Below are positions 7,338 through 16,452 of a stretch of DNA of 35,237 bases, piece by piece. Every line of letters starts with the position of its first letter. Positions within the stretch are counted from its first letter, which is position 1. The stretch covers positions 62,014-97,250 of the forward strand of contig JABDCJ010000001.1 of assembly GCA_013288145.1 (NCBI GenBank), written 5' to 3'. The DNA comes from Nitrososphaerota archaeon. Its GTDB lineage: Archaea > Thermoproteota > Nitrososphaeria > Nitrososphaerales > CADDZS01. The notes under the pieces were generated by a model that was given only the letters and a program-made list of their open reading frames with translations, was not told the origin of the DNA and did no database searches. Made by a program: the position numbers and the translations under genes.

Positions 7338-7532
7338 ATGTCACTTCTTCTAGTTTCAATCATGTCTCTCGGTTTATTGCTTCACGGCCAGCTCCTTGAT
7401 GTCACTTCTCTGTTTAGCTTTGCAGCAGGACTAGTCGCCTTTTTCTTTGTAATCGTATCAGTACTGATCTTCATCTTTGTTTACGACAACTTGAGAAGAC
7501 AGCGGAGAACCGGCGCCACTACAGCGACCTAG
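7338..7532 (+). CDS. Small two-helix membrane protein
   Basis: A 64-residue protein with two hydrophobic segments (about 2-16 and 24-49) and a basic C-terminal tail (RRQRRTG). It starts with ATG and is divergent from the Nudix gene. Its last four bases, CTAG, overlap the stop of a minus-strand frame, the same arrangement found at several convergent gene pairs here. No family is recognised. Confidence 0.5.
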   Translation: MSLLLVSIMSLGLLLHGQLLDVTSLFSFAAGLVAFFFVIVSVLIFIFVYDNLRRQRRTGATTAT

Positions 7533-7645
7533 TCCATCCGGAAATCCGGATTTAGGTCGTCCAAAGAGTTAAGGATATTACCAACCTCCTTCCTCTGTAC
7601 AAATCTTCGGTAGATTTCAACGCAGACGTCACTCGGCTCAGTCAA
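7529..7645 (-). pseudogene. Short antisense reading frame, possible truncated gene end
   Basis: From TTG 7645 to TAG 7529 the minus strand reads 38 codons that look coding (segments SDVCVEIYRRFVQRKEVG and NSLDDLNPDF), with a charged amphipathic pattern. Upstream of this the frame simply continues antisense to the Lhr helicase, which cannot be real. The frame ends in the same 4-nt CTAG overlap with the upstream convergent gene as several real pairs in this window. It may be a small gene, or the 3' remnant of a gene whose 5' part was lost together with the Lhr start. It may also be chance. Confidence 0.3.
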
Positions 7646-10406
7646 GACACTAGATTCTCGCGTAGAGGAAAGGTATCGCGAGATAGGCTGGGCTGAACTC
7701 ACACCGATCCAAAGCAAATCCTTCAGGTTACTGGTCAGAGGCCGGAGTGCACTACTCGTTGCTCCGACTGGTTCGGGGAAAACAGAGGCGGCGGTAATCT
7801 CCATTTTTGCAAGACTCGCAGCGAACCGAGATCCATCTCTTCCAAGAGGGATTCGGATGCTATATGTTACTCCGCTCAGAGCCTTGAATAACGACATTTT
7901 CAAGAGATTGATCTCTTATGCCCAAGCAGAGGGCCTCCGGGCAGAAATCAGGCACGGAGATACCAGCTCTTACGCGAGGCAGAAGATGCTCGAATCCCCT
8001 CCCGATATTCTGATCACGACTCCGGAAACTTTGGGGATACTTCTCGTTAGTCGCAAATTCAAGCTACACCTAGCGCAGCTAGAGTGCGTGGTCGTTGACG
8101 AACTTCACGAGCTTCTTGGAAATGAGCGAGGCGCGCATCTTTCGCTCAGTCTCGAGAGGCTGCAAAGAGTCTCGACGAGACCTGAAATCATGCGTGTGGG
8201 TCTGTCCGCGACAATTGGCGATCCGGACGAAGCTGCAAAATTCCTCGTCGGGGTTCAGGGAAAGTGCGCGATCGTCACAGACACGGAAGCTCGCGGGTAC
8301 GACGTTAAGGTAAAGTTCATCGAGGGCAATCTCACTGTGCTTGCTCAAAAGATTCTGGATTACATCGCTGAGGAAAAGGGTGGGGACAAGAGTACGCTCG
8401 TCTTCACAAATACTAGAGATGAGGCGGAATTTCTAGGAGCTGTTTTGAAGGCAAAATCTCCGTCAGTTCCCGTAGAAGTGCACCACGGCTCACTCTCAAA
8501 AGATAGCCGGGAAGCGACCGAGGTGATGCTGAGAAGCGGCCAGGCAGGAATTGTGGTATGCACTTCATCACTGGAACTGGGACTTGATATCGGGGCAGTG
8601 AATCTGGTCGTTCAGGTGGGCTCTCCCAGGCAGGCAACTAAGCTGATTCAAAGAATAGGACGCAGCAGACACAAGATGAGAATTAGGGCAGTGGGTGCGG
8701 TTATCGTGAACAAACACGACGACGAGCTCGAAAGTTTAGCGCTTCTCGAGAGGGTTGACAAGCACTCGCTTGAAACGATAACGATTCACAAAAAACCGCT
8801 GGATGTCGTTGCCCACCACCTCGCTGGCCTAGCTATGGAAGAAAGTACTTTTCCGACAGAGAGCGCTCTTGCACTTTTCAGAAGGTCATATGCATTTGCA
8901 GACCTGACGAAAGAGGATTTGGACGGAGTCGCTACTATTCTTGAGGGTCAAGGGATACTCAGGTTTGATGGCGAGGCTGTCAAGCGAAGAGGCCAGAGAA
9001 CGTTCGATTACTACTTCTCAAACCTCTCGACTATTCCCGATATTCAGCAGTTTGAGGTTCACGACATTACGACGAAGAAAATTATAGGTCGACTGGATCA
9101 AGTGTTCGTTGGCGAGTACGGAGAGCCAGGCAAGCCGTTTGTGCTTAAGGGAAACTCTTGGAGAATAGTGTCGGTTGAGGACGACAAGAAAATTCTCTTC
9201 GTCGAACCAATGTTCCGGGACCTCAGCACCATTCCATACTGGGTGGGAGAGTTGATCCCGATCGAGTACGAGACCTCGCAGATCGTTGGAGAACTCAGGC
9301 GCCAGATTTCGACCGGAAAATATGCGTCCACTCGACCAGTTTCTGCTTCACAAATCGAGAGACTTCAAAAGGCTTACAGACAGCTATCGGGAGTTCCTGA
9401 TGAACGCTCGGTGGTAGTGGAGAAGCGGAGGGGTTCAGCTGCAATAGTCGTCCACGCATGTTTCGGAACAAAAATTAATCAGACTCTCGCTACAATGCTC
9501 TCGACTCTTCTCTCAGCAAAAATTGGCTACCTCGTCGAGACAAAGTCGGATGCGTACAGGATCATTCTTTCGACAAACGGACCTCTTGAGACTAAACACG
9601 TCTCCGAGGGTTTGAAAGAATCGATCGATCTCAAGGAAATATTGACTGCATCAATTGTTGGCACTCATCCGCTGAACTGGAAAACCTGGTACGTCGCAAA
9701 GAAATTTGGAGTTGTCGACAAGACAGCGCAGTATGACCGCCGCGCGGCAAGGTTGATTCAGGAAAGATACAAAGGCACCCCACTTTACGAGGAGATCCTA
9801 AGAGAGCTTTTTCAAGAAAAGTACGATATCCCGTCGACGACAAAGATCATGGGAGATCTCCGGGAGAGCAGGATTCCAGTTCGAATAGCTGAGGTTGAGG
9901 AATTTTCAGAGATCGCACGGCCGATTCTGGAATATACATCCAGTTTCGCCGCGATGCCGCTGACGATGGACAAAGCGATTCTCGATCTTGTGAAGGAGCG
10001 AATCGGGAACGCAAAACACAAACTGCTCTGTTTGAGCTGTGGAAGGTACGAGTCCGTTCTCAAAACTAACGATGTTAAGGAACCGTTGATCTGTCCACTT
10101 TGCAGGTCTCGTTTGATAACAGAAACCTTCGCATCAGATCTTGATCTACCAAAAATTATTCAGAAAAAGAAGAAGGGGCTCGAACTGAACGAAGATGAGG
10201 AAAAGAAATACAGAAGGGCCTGGAAGACTTCCAGTCTTATTCAAAACTTTGGGAAGAGGGCGATCGTAATTCTATCCGGGTTTGGAGTCGGTGTGGATAC
10301 TGCAGCAAGAATCATCAGAAGAACCGCCGATGAAGACCAGTTTTACAAGAACATTTACCTTGCGGAAAAGAACTACGTCGCAACTCGAGGATTCTGGCAG
10401 GACTAG
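7614..10406 (+). CDS. lhr: Lhr-family superfamily 2 helicase, no normal start codon
   Basis: Lhr helicases unwind DNA or RNA:DNA hybrids in repair. Motifs, numbered from codon 7614: APTGSGKT (Walker A, about 50-57), PLRAL (motif Ia), DELH (162-165), SAT (198-200), LVFTNTRDEAE (motif IV), the HHGS and TSSLELGLDIG blocks, and QRIGRSRHK (motif VI). The long C-terminal half includes a four-cysteine zinc site (C806, C809 and about C826, C829). About 930 codons are open. The first ATG (7857) lies after Walker A and so cannot be the true start. Upstream, back to the TAG at 7611, there is no ATG, GTG or TTG in frame, although homology-like sequence (VEERYREIGWAELTPIQ) begins near 7650. The 5' end is therefore missing, frameshifted, or uses a rare start. 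The gene overlaps RPA by 4 nt. Confidence 0.93.
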   Translation: MSTQTSLGSVKTLDSRVEERYREIGWAELTPIQSKSFRLLVRGRSALLVAPTGSGKTEAAVISIFARLAANRDPSLPRGIRMLYVTPLRALNNDIFKRLISYAQAEGLRAEIRHGDTSSYARQKMLESPPDILITTPETLGILLVSRKFKLHLAQLECVVVDELHELLGNERGAHLSLSLERLQRVSTRPEIMRVGLSATIGDPDEAAKFLVGVQGKCAIVTDTEARGYDVKVKFIEGNLTVLAQKILDYIAEEKGGDKSTLVFTNTRDEAEFLGAVLKAKSPSVPVEVHHGSLSKDSREATEVMLRSGQAGIVVCTSSLELGLDIGAVNLVVQVGSPRQATKLIQRIGRSRHKMRIRAVGAVIVNKHDDELESLALLERVDKHSLETITIHKKPLDVVAHHLAGLAMEESTFPTESALALFRRSYAFADLTKEDLDGVATILEGQGILRFDGEAVKRRGQRTFDYYFSNLSTIPDIQQFEVHDITTKKIIGRLDQVFVGEYGEPGKPFVLKGNSWRIVSVEDDKKILFVEPMFRDLSTIPYWVGELIPIEYETSQIVGELRRQISTGKYASTRPVSASQIERLQKAYRQLSGVPDERSVVVEKRRGSAAIVVHACFGTKINQTLATMLSTLLSAKIGYLVETKSDAYRIILSTNGPLETKHVSEGLKESIDLKEILTASIVGTHPLNWKTWYVAKKFGVVDKTAQYDRRAARLIQERYKGTPLYEEILRELFQEKYDIPSTTKIMGDLRESRIPVRIAEVEEFSEIARPILEYTSSFAAMPLTMDKAILDLVKERIGNAKHKLLCLSCGRYESVLKTNDVKEPLICPLCRSRLITETFASDLDLPKIIQKKKKGLELNEDEEKKYRRAWKTSSLIQNFGKRAIVILSGFGVGVDTAARIIRRTADEDQFYKNIYLAEKNYVATRGFWQD

Positions 10407-11977
10407 GCGGTTATCGGTTTCTTTTCAACCGTGGAATAATTTTTCAGTAAGAGAAACTTTCTACCTTCGAAAATCTGAACCTCTACTGCATTGAGCAAGA
10501 TACGGTCTCCAGCGGAAAATTCTTCGAGTTGCTTTGAGAGGTTCCTCCAGCCAAATACCTTCACTTCTCCCGTATGGTCTGCAACTGATATCTCGCTTCT
10601 CTTCACAAGTCCTTCCTTGGTTTGAATTTCCCGACTTACTTGGTCGTTTAAGCAAATTAATTCGAGCGAGACAACGGCGCCTTCCTCGGCGGGAAGATCT
10701 TCCACTTTTACAACAAGCGAGGAAGAAAGTGGTATGTCGGGTCTTTTTGATACAACCTTGGATATTGAATTTGCTGACGAGCAGCTTGCCCTAAGTGTTG
10801 ACTGATCAAAGGCTTCAGGCTTGCAAATGATTACGACATCAGTAGTAATTTCATTTTCGCCAAGGTTTTTCGCTGCATCATCACTTGCGGTGACGGAAAT
10901 CTTTCTTTTTTGGGAATCTAAGAGAAGAAGATGGTATTTTTTATCTCCAGAGTTGTATCGCTTGGAGATTATTCGACCCACAAAAGGTAGCGGACGAGAC
11001 GGAGTTGTCGTTGCACTTTTCTCCTTCGCTGACGATCCTCCTTCGGATGGAGCGAATTCTTTTGTTCTTTCGATAAGCCATTTTTGGGTCTCGTCAAAAC
11101 TTTCCCGAATGCAAGTATTTTCGTCGCCATGAATTTCAAGTGCGGTCGAATTCTGAAAAGTGCTTATTTTCGCCCGAACGTTCAGAAGCGTTATGATATC
11201 ACCTTCGCGAAGATTTTCGAAGTTTGGACTTGAATTATTCCATATGACTACTCTCATCGCATTTCCGGATCCCAGCTCATCTGTCATTGAGAAGGAAGTC
11301 AAGGTTGAAGCACTACCATCGCTTCGGGAAAAGCTTGACTTGCGAACTTCGCCTGCAACTTTTCCTCTAATAACGAGGAATTTGCCTCCATCCGAAACAT
11401 TCGACGGCAGGATTACGAACCTGTCGATTGTCTCTATCTTCTTGACGTTTGGATCGCTTTCATCTAACTTTTCTACGCGACCCTTTTCGCCTACGTTAAG
11501 CTCAGGCTTGCCATCTAATCCCGGTTTGGTATATGCTTCGGAGATTTTTATCGTGTCTCCTGGCTTGATCCCAAGATTAGGATCCAGTATTTTAGATGTA
11601 GCAGTGTCCCATAATGTCACAATGGCTGGGGTCGTCGAATCATATATGATCAGCTTTCCAATCATTCCTTTTGTGGAATCGCCTTTTCTTGTAAATATCT
11701 TGGGTACTCCTATGGATAATATTCTTCCGAGTACTGTAACAGACCGCTGATCAAGTTCAAGGTGAGAAAGAGAGGCAGGTCTCTGATGATCGTAATCCAT
11801 ACTCACACCGAGATCCGATGCTACGAGAAACAGGGCTCCCTGATCGGTAAGATAACCTGCGCCTACCTTGGATTTCTTCTCTTGAATCAGTTTCAGAAGG
11901 GTTTCTCGATCAGAGTTCGCCCTGACAGAGAGATCGGATATTAGATCTTCAAACCGGCTATCGCCAACAACGGTCAT
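10403..11977 (-). CDS. rpa: Replication protein A-type ssDNA-binding protein with multiple OB folds
   Basis: RPA coats single-stranded DNA in replication and repair. The 524-residue protein has the N-terminal helical segment typical of archaeal RPA (GYLTDQGALFLVASDLGV, about 40-57), then repeated OB-fold modules: about 76-170 (VTVLGRILSIGVPKIF), about 196-290 (FLVIRGKVAGEV...MRVVIWNN), about 335-400, and about 425-515 (ISVADHTGEVKVFGWRN, with AGDRILLNAVEV). A Ser/Glu-rich linker (about 310-325) separates the second and third. No zinc finger is visible. It ends in a 4-nt overlap with the convergent Lhr gene, which also acts on DNA. Confidence 0.88.
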   Translation of the reverse strand: MTVVGDSRFEDLISDLSVRANSDRETLLKLIQEKKSKVGAGYLTDQGALFLVASDLGVSMDYDHQRPASLSHLELDQRSVTVLGRILSIGVPKIFTRKGDSTKGMIGKLIIYDSTTPAIVTLWDTATSKILDPNLGIKPGDTIKISEAYTKPGLDGKPELNVGEKGRVEKLDESDPNVKKIETIDRFVILPSNVSDGGKFLVIRGKVAGEVRKSSFSRSDGSASTLTSFSMTDELGSGNAMRVVIWNNSSPNFENLREGDIITLLNVRAKISTFQNSTALEIHGDENTCIRESFDETQKWLIERTKEFAPSEGGSSAKEKSATTTPSRPLPFVGRIISKRYNSGDKKYHLLLLDSQKRKISVTASDDAAKNLGENEITTDVVIICKPEAFDQSTLRASCSSANSISKVVSKRPDIPLSSSLVVKVEDLPAEEGAVVSLELICLNDQVSREIQTKEGLVKRSEISVADHTGEVKVFGWRNLSKQLEEFSAGDRILLNAVEVQIFEGRKFLLLKNYSTVEKKPITA

Positions 11978-12165
11978 AGAAAGAATGAAACACCGGTATC
12001 ATAGAAAATTTCCGAAAAAAGCTCAAACGACCACAAAGGTGCGAGTGATTCGGGTAATAACAATTTTGTGAACAATTCTGGGGCTCGATTTCTGGTGGAA
12101 TAATCTGTATTGAGGATTTGCCGAGTAATGTTGATTTGAATATTGACCCTACGTTAACCATCGAA

Positions 12166-13065
12166 ATGCAATCACAGAAGAAATCCGGGATTGCTCTCCG
12201 CCCGTCGGTTATTCCCCCTAATGAGATTGTGAAACTAGTGAAGGTAATCGACCAGTCAGTTATCTCGCACATATTCATTCCAGACCTTCCTGGTGGTTTC
12301 GATTCATTGGAAGTCAGCAGCGCCTGCCTTGGAGTTAGCAAAGGACTTCGGATAGGTAGTGGAGTCTTCAGACTCCTTGAATACGATATACTACAGCTGG
12401 GGAGGCGCGTTGAAACTCTCCAATCTGTCTCGGACAATCGCTTTATTCTCGGTATTGGGACGGGTGATCCTGGTCAGAATCCTGCTCGAAAGATCAGTGA
12501 TTTGTTGCAGCGAGTCTCGGAACTCCGGAATAATTTTAGCGAAAAAAATGTGGCTTTTCCGGAAACCTTCGTGGCAACTTTGAGAGCCGGGATCGCAAAG
12601 CGAGTAGCGGGAAAAGTCGATGGCATTTTGTTGAATTTTTGTCCTCCCGACCACGCAAAGAAAGTTGTGGAATCAGTTAGAAGATCGTTTGCCGGAAAGA
12701 TCGAAACTGCTTGCTACCTGAAGGTGTTCTTTTCGGAATCAGTATTGACCGCCAAGAAGCTAGCAATTGAGGAATTTGTAAAGTATGACACTTTAGGTCA
12801 TTATCACAAAATGTTCGAATTGAGCGGGCTCTCGGACGAAATCAGAACGGCAGCCAGATCGTTACAGGATAAAGAGATGTATTATTCTGACAAGTTGGCA
12901 AGAACATCCCCGGTGAATCCAAATAAAGTGGAACTGCAGAATTATATCAAGAAATTCCGGGAGGCCGGAATTACTTTGCCCTGCGTGTATCCGTACTTTG
13001 CACCCTACGAAGGCTTTGAGCACAAAGTGAATACTATCCAGAAAATTATCTCGGCAGTCGAATGA
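12166..13065 (+). CDS. LLM-class flavin-dependent oxidoreductase (probably F420-linked)
   Basis: The luciferase-like monooxygenase fold is an eight-stranded barrel that uses F420 or FMN. Typical pieces are present: SGIALRPSVIPPNEIVKLVK at the start, GLRIGSGVFRL (strand with following R), VSDNRFILGIGTGDPGQNP (the GxGxGD-type stretch), and the helical LQRVSELR. I prefer the ATG at 12166, since the family-like sequence begins there; an in-frame TTG at 12118 would add 16 unrelated residues. The actual substrate and cofactor are not determined by the sequence. It precedes the XdhC gene in the same direction with a 60-nt gap. Confidence 0.82.
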   Translation: MQSQKKSGIALRPSVIPPNEIVKLVKVIDQSVISHIFIPDLPGGFDSLEVSSACLGVSKGLRIGSGVFRLLEYDILQLGRRVETLQSVSDNRFILGIGTGDPGQNPARKISDLLQRVSELRNNFSEKNVAFPETFVATLRAGIAKRVAGKVDGILLNFCPPDHAKKVVESVRRSFAGKIETACYLKVFFSESVLTAKKLAIEEFVKYDTLGHYHKMFELSGLSDEIRTAARSLQDKEMYYSDKLARTSPVNPNKVELQNYIKKFREAGITLPCVYPYFAPYEGFEHKVNTIQKIISAVE

Positions 13066-13125
13066 TCGTGCCCCGTCGTCGGGGTGGGAAGGCTAATCTA
13101 CCTGAATCTACCAAATTCCGGAACC

Positions 13126-13983
13126 ATGAGTTCCATCGAGTTTGTTCAGAAAATGTCCCAGCTCTCGGAGCAGGGAGTAAACTTTGCTACTGCAACAGTT
13201 GTTGGAACTAAAGGTTCCACTACTGGCAGGATCGGTTTCAAGATTCTCATCTCGAACGACGGCGCGATTGTCCATGGCAATCTTGGAGGCGGTTGCTCGG
13301 AAAGTGTTGTCGTAGAACAGGCGTTAGAGTCGATAAAGGAAGGCAAACCGAGGACGATGTCCGTCTTGCTTGAAGAGGAGGAGAAGGGTGGAATCGGGGC
13401 AAACTGCGGAGGCTCGATGGAGATCTACATCGAGCCCTACGTTCCAGGATCGTCTTTAGTTGTTTTCGGTGGCGGTGGTGAGCGAAGCATTGCGGGTCCG
13501 CTCGTTCGGATGGCGAAGGTACTGAACTTCAATGTCACTGTTGTAGATCCAGGAGCGAGCAAAGAGATGTATCCTGAAGCCGACGTTGTAATCCCGGAAT
13601 TTGCAGACAAGGCAGTTAATCAGATTAACTTCGGAAGAAGCACATCAATCGTTATTGTGACAAAGCACAAGTACGACGAACCATCTGTTAGGGCAGTAGC
13701 GGGTTTAAATGTTCCCTACATCGGACTGGTAAGCAGTTACCACAGAGCGAGTACTCTTTTCAAAGAGCTATCAGAAAAAGAGGGGATGAAAGTTGACGAT
13801 CTCAAGAAAATTCGTGTCCCGATCGGAATCGATATTGGTGCCCAATCTTACGAAGAAATTGCGTTATCGATTTTAGCGGAGATAATCAAAACTCTGAAAG
13901 GTGGAACAGGTCGTTCAATCTCGGACTACAAGGGAGTATACTCCAGAGTCCGGGAAGACGTTGCTCCGAAACAGATGGCGTAG
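13126..13983 (+). CDS. XdhC/CoxI family protein (molybdenum-enzyme maturation)
   Basis: XdhC-type proteins help insert sulphurated molybdenum cofactor into hydroxylases such as xanthine or CO dehydrogenase. The N-terminal domain shows GSTTGRIGFKILI and HGNLGGGCSE, the family's conserved glycine-rich run with the Cys. The C-terminal half is a Rossmann-like domain (LVVFGGGGERSIAGPLVRMAK...VTVVDPGA). I use the ATG at 13126; an in-frame GTG at 13084 falls inside a small hairpin and is less likely. No molybdenum hydroxylase subunits are in the window, so the client enzyme must be elsewhere. The frameshifted MOSC gene is the other molybdenum-linked gene here. Confidence 0.87.
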   Translation: MSSIEFVQKMSQLSEQGVNFATATVVGTKGSTTGRIGFKILISNDGAIVHGNLGGGCSESVVVEQALESIKEGKPRTMSVLLEEEEKGGIGANCGGSMEIYIEPYVPGSSLVVFGGGGERSIAGPLVRMAKVLNFNVTVVDPGASKEMYPEADVVIPEFADKAVNQINFGRSTSIVIVTKHKYDEPSVRAVAGLNVPYIGLVSSYHRASTLFKELSEKEGMKVDDLKKIRVPIGIDIGAQSYEEIALSILAEIIKTLKGGTGRSISDYKGVYSRVREDVAPKQMA

Positions 13984-13987
13984 GCTC

Positions 13988-14806
13988 TCAGTTTTCTTTC
14001 TTTTTCTTTTTGAGACCGAGAATACCGGTCTTCACGGTTGTGCGGAAGAAGCGCCACATTTCTTTAGTGTTGAGCTTCGTTTCGCCTGCCCTTCTGATTT
14101 CAAACTGATAGGGTACCTCTGCAAACGTCATTCCCAATTTTTTGTACGCGTAGAGGCTCTCTACCTGGAAGGAATAGCCCTTGCTTGATAGCTGGAACTC
14201 GAAGAGGCCGTTAATTGCTCTCTGACTGATCAGCCTGTAGCCCGATGTAGCATCCTTGACTGGCACACGTAGAAAGATCTTGGTAAGGAGATTCGCACCC
14301 CTACTGACCAACCGCCTACCAAGTGACCAGTCAGTCGCACCTCCCCCCGGAATGTACCTTGAAGCAACCACCACGTCTATTCCCTCCGATGCACGTTTCA
14401 CCATGTCATCAAGGGTCTCGGGAGGGTGCTGGAGATCTGCGTCCATTTCACCCACGTAATCCGCATTGAAATTGGAGATCGAATAAGCGAAACCATCCAT
14501 GTAAGCTGACCCGAGTCCCATGAGCCCTGGCCGCTGAATCAATTTTATATTTCCGAATTTCGCCCCAAGTTCCTTCACCTTTTCAGCGGTGCCATCTGAG
14601 CTGTTATCATCAACCACGACTATCATCAGGTCAAAGGGAAGATTTTCCCTAAGGTTCTCAATCCTCTCTACGAGAACGGGTACGTTTTCCACTTCATTAT
14701 AAGTCGGAATTACTTGGCACAACAGGAGTTTTGTTTTGGTTCTTGGTTCGGGTGCTTGCATCTCGAATGAGACCTTCTGAAAAGCCGATTGACTGGGCTC
14801 GACCAT
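13988..14806 (-). CDS. Dolichyl-phosphate mannose synthase-like glycosyltransferase (GT2)
   Basis: GT2 enzymes of the DPM1 type move a sugar from GDP-mannose (or UDP-sugar) to a polyprenyl phosphate for protein glycosylation. Motifs: VIPTYNE near residue 36, DDNSSDGT near 69, EMDADLQH near 123 (the DAD metal site), then GGGATDWSLGRRLVSRGAN and DATSGYRLISQRAI. The C-terminus ends in a lysine-rich tail without membrane helices, as in the soluble DPM1 subtype. I prefer the ATG at 14806, since a TATA-like stretch (about 14829-14838) places the transcript start nearby; a TTG at 14815 would add three residues. It ends 4 nt from the convergent XdhC gene. Confidence 0.9.
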   Translation of the reverse strand: MVEPSQSAFQKVSFEMQAPEPRTKTKLLLCQVIPTYNEVENVPVLVERIENLRENLPFDLMIVVVDDNSSDGTAEKVKELGAKFGNIKLIQRPGLMGLGSAYMDGFAYSISNFNADYVGEMDADLQHPPETLDDMVKRASEGIDVVVASRYIPGGGATDWSLGRRLVSRGANLLTKIFLRVPVKDATSGYRLISQRAINGLFEFQLSSKGYSFQVESLYAYKKLGMTFAEVPYQFEIRRAGETKLNTKEMWRFFRTTVKTGILGLKKKKKEN

Positions 14807-14966
14807 CTTAGCCAATTAAAAACACGTAATAAAGTGTAAGAGCCGAGCTTGAGATTATATCATTGTGAAGCTGGGATTCAAGTGCAGGATCCATAAAATG
14901 AGAGTTGGCTTAATATAGCCCGGTCGTTGCCTTGCCAAACTCGAAGCTGGCAGGCGTTAGAAGGAT

Positions 14967-15275
14967 ATGTTTCTGAAACAAGCTGAAGCAATGAAGCAGT
15001 ACACACGCGCGTTCATTCTGTTACAAACAGAACCGATGAGGGAAAAGGACGTTATCGAAGAGCTCCTGAAAATGGACGAAGTTATTGAAGCTCACATGAT
15101 TACAGGTGAATATGATGTCATTGCTGTTGTCCAGGTAAAAAGGCTCTTTCTTGAAGCTGACTACGACAACGTCTTCAACTCTGCCATAGCGAAAATCGAA
15201 GGAGCAAAATACGTCGTGGACACAAACACAGTAATTGGAATGGCGTCGAAAACGAAGATTTTCGATAGTACCTAA
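14967..15275 (+). CDS. Stand-alone Lrp/AsnC ligand-binding (RAM) domain protein
   Basis: The 102-residue product is only the effector-binding RAM domain of the Lrp/AsnC family, without the DNA-binding helix-turn-helix. The pattern FILLQTEPMREKDVIEELL, then VIEAHMITGEYDVIAVVQV, is the usual beta-alpha-beta ferredoxin-like fold with the G-Y-D turn that contacts the amino acid. Such proteins form dimers or octamers and may sense amino acids or modulate full-length Lrp proteins. The ATG at 14967 is used; ATG 14991 is an alternative. A TATA-like TAATATAG (about 14911-14918) lies upstream. It overlaps the convergent FMN dehydrogenase by 4 nt. Confidence 0.85.
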   Translation: MFLKQAEAMKQYTRAFILLQTEPMREKDVIEELLKMDEVIEAHMITGEYDVIAVVQVKRLFLEADYDNVFNSAIAKIEGAKYVVDTNTVIGMASKTKIFDST

Positions 15276-16312
15276 GCTTCGGTTACGACCTTTGGACTGA
15301 CTTCCGAAAGGTCGTCCACTCCACAGAGAAACGCGGTCCGAATAAGCTCGTCCTTCAATATTGACATTATCCTTTCTGCTCCATTTTCTCTGTCAACAGT
15401 TATACCGGAAAACATTGGACGCCCAATCAAGCAGCCCCTCGCCCCGAGAGCGAGAGCCTTCAGAATATCCGTTCCTCGCCTGATTCCGCTGTCAAAGAAA
15501 ATCTCGGTCTTTCTGGTAGCTTTCTTTGATTTGATTTGCTTGACGATCTTGGGAAGTACTTCGATCGCGCTCTCGCCGCTGTCCATTATCCGGCCACCAT
15601 GATTCGATACCACGATTCCGTCAGCACCGTTCTCTACCGCAAGAACGGCATCTTCAGGTGTCATTATTCCCTTTACAATGAATGGTAGAGAGACGGAATC
15701 TCGTAGCTTCTTAACTTCCGAAATTCTGGTAACATGGAAATCCCTGTCCCTAACCTCCATAGGAATTTCATTGCCAAGCTTGACGTTGAGATCTGCATCT
15801 ACCGTAATAACAAGCCCCTTGTAACCGTAACGCTCCGCGAGCTTCGCGCGCTTGAAGATTGTGTCATAATTTTCGTTAAAAATGTAAAGCTGCCAGATCA
15901 GAGGAACGTCTGAGGGTACGAGAGAGGGAATCTCACTGGCGTCCAAACCACCGTTCACTGCAATGTCAGAAACGAAAATCGGCACTTTGAAACTCCTTGC
16001 GACCTTGAGTATATCCAATACTGCCTTCGGATAGAGCGGAGAAGTATTAACGCTGGCCGGGAAAAACGGCAGTTCGCTCTTTATCTTTCCTCCAAAGTAA
16101 GAAATTCCAGTTTTGACTTCCTTTTCGATGTCGCGGAGTACCCTTCGCCTGAGCAAATAGTTGCCAAAAGCCGTCCGGTTTCTTTCAAGCGTACTTCCAG
16201 TCTCTGTTCCGCCGTAGACGTAATTTACAAGTTCCGGGGAAAGAATCCTTCTTGCTTCACGCTCGAATTCATCTAGCGAATTTAGTTGAAGTTTCGTCAA
16301 AGGCTCGATCAT
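15272..16312 (-). CDS. FMN-dependent alpha-hydroxy acid dehydrogenase
   Basis: This barrel enzyme family oxidises 2-hydroxy acids such as lactate or glycolate to 2-oxoacids. Visible family marks: YVYGGTETGSTLERN near residue 32, QLYIFNENYDTIFKRA (about 141-156), TVDADLNV (flavin and substrate region), PFIVKGIMTPEDA (the Lys that stabilises reduced flavin), SNHGGRIMD (the catalytic His and following Arg), and DSGIRRGTDILKALALGA with GRP near the C-terminus (phosphate binding). The length of 346 is normal. The ATG at 16312 fits the family. The sequence does not fix the exact substrate. It is convergent with the RAM protein. Confidence 0.88.
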   Translation of the reverse strand: MIEPLTKLQLNSLDEFEREARRILSPELVNYVYGGTETGSTLERNRTAFGNYLLRRRVLRDIEKEVKTGISYFGGKIKSELPFFPASVNTSPLYPKAVLDILKVARSFKVPIFVSDIAVNGGLDASEIPSLVPSDVPLIWQLYIFNENYDTIFKRAKLAERYGYKGLVITVDADLNVKLGNEIPMEVRDRDFHVTRISEVKKLRDSVSLPFIVKGIMTPEDAVLAVENGADGIVVSNHGGRIMDSGESAIEVLPKIVKQIKSKKATRKTEIFFDSGIRRGTDILKALALGARGCLIGRPMFSGITVDRENGAERIMSILKDELIRTAFLCGVDDLSEVSPKVVTEA

Positions 16313-16452
16313 CGCGCGCTGACTGGCCTGACCTCGAAATCAAGCTATTTCCATGTTTCTCTGGGGAAGCAAAAAATCTATTACTCCGCTGAGCGCATCA
16401 CATTCGCACTTTTTCATTTCTAGTTGTCTTCTTGGTAAGGTTCAGCGGAAAC

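Noticed and set aside
11160..11750. 196-codon plus-strand frame
   Set aside because: Fully antisense to the RPA gene, which has clear OB-fold motifs.
13071..13084. CCCCG-TCGT-CGGGG hairpin between the LLM and XdhC genes as a terminator
   Set aside because: No T-run follows, and the genes are only 60 nt apart in the same direction; the stem may be chance.
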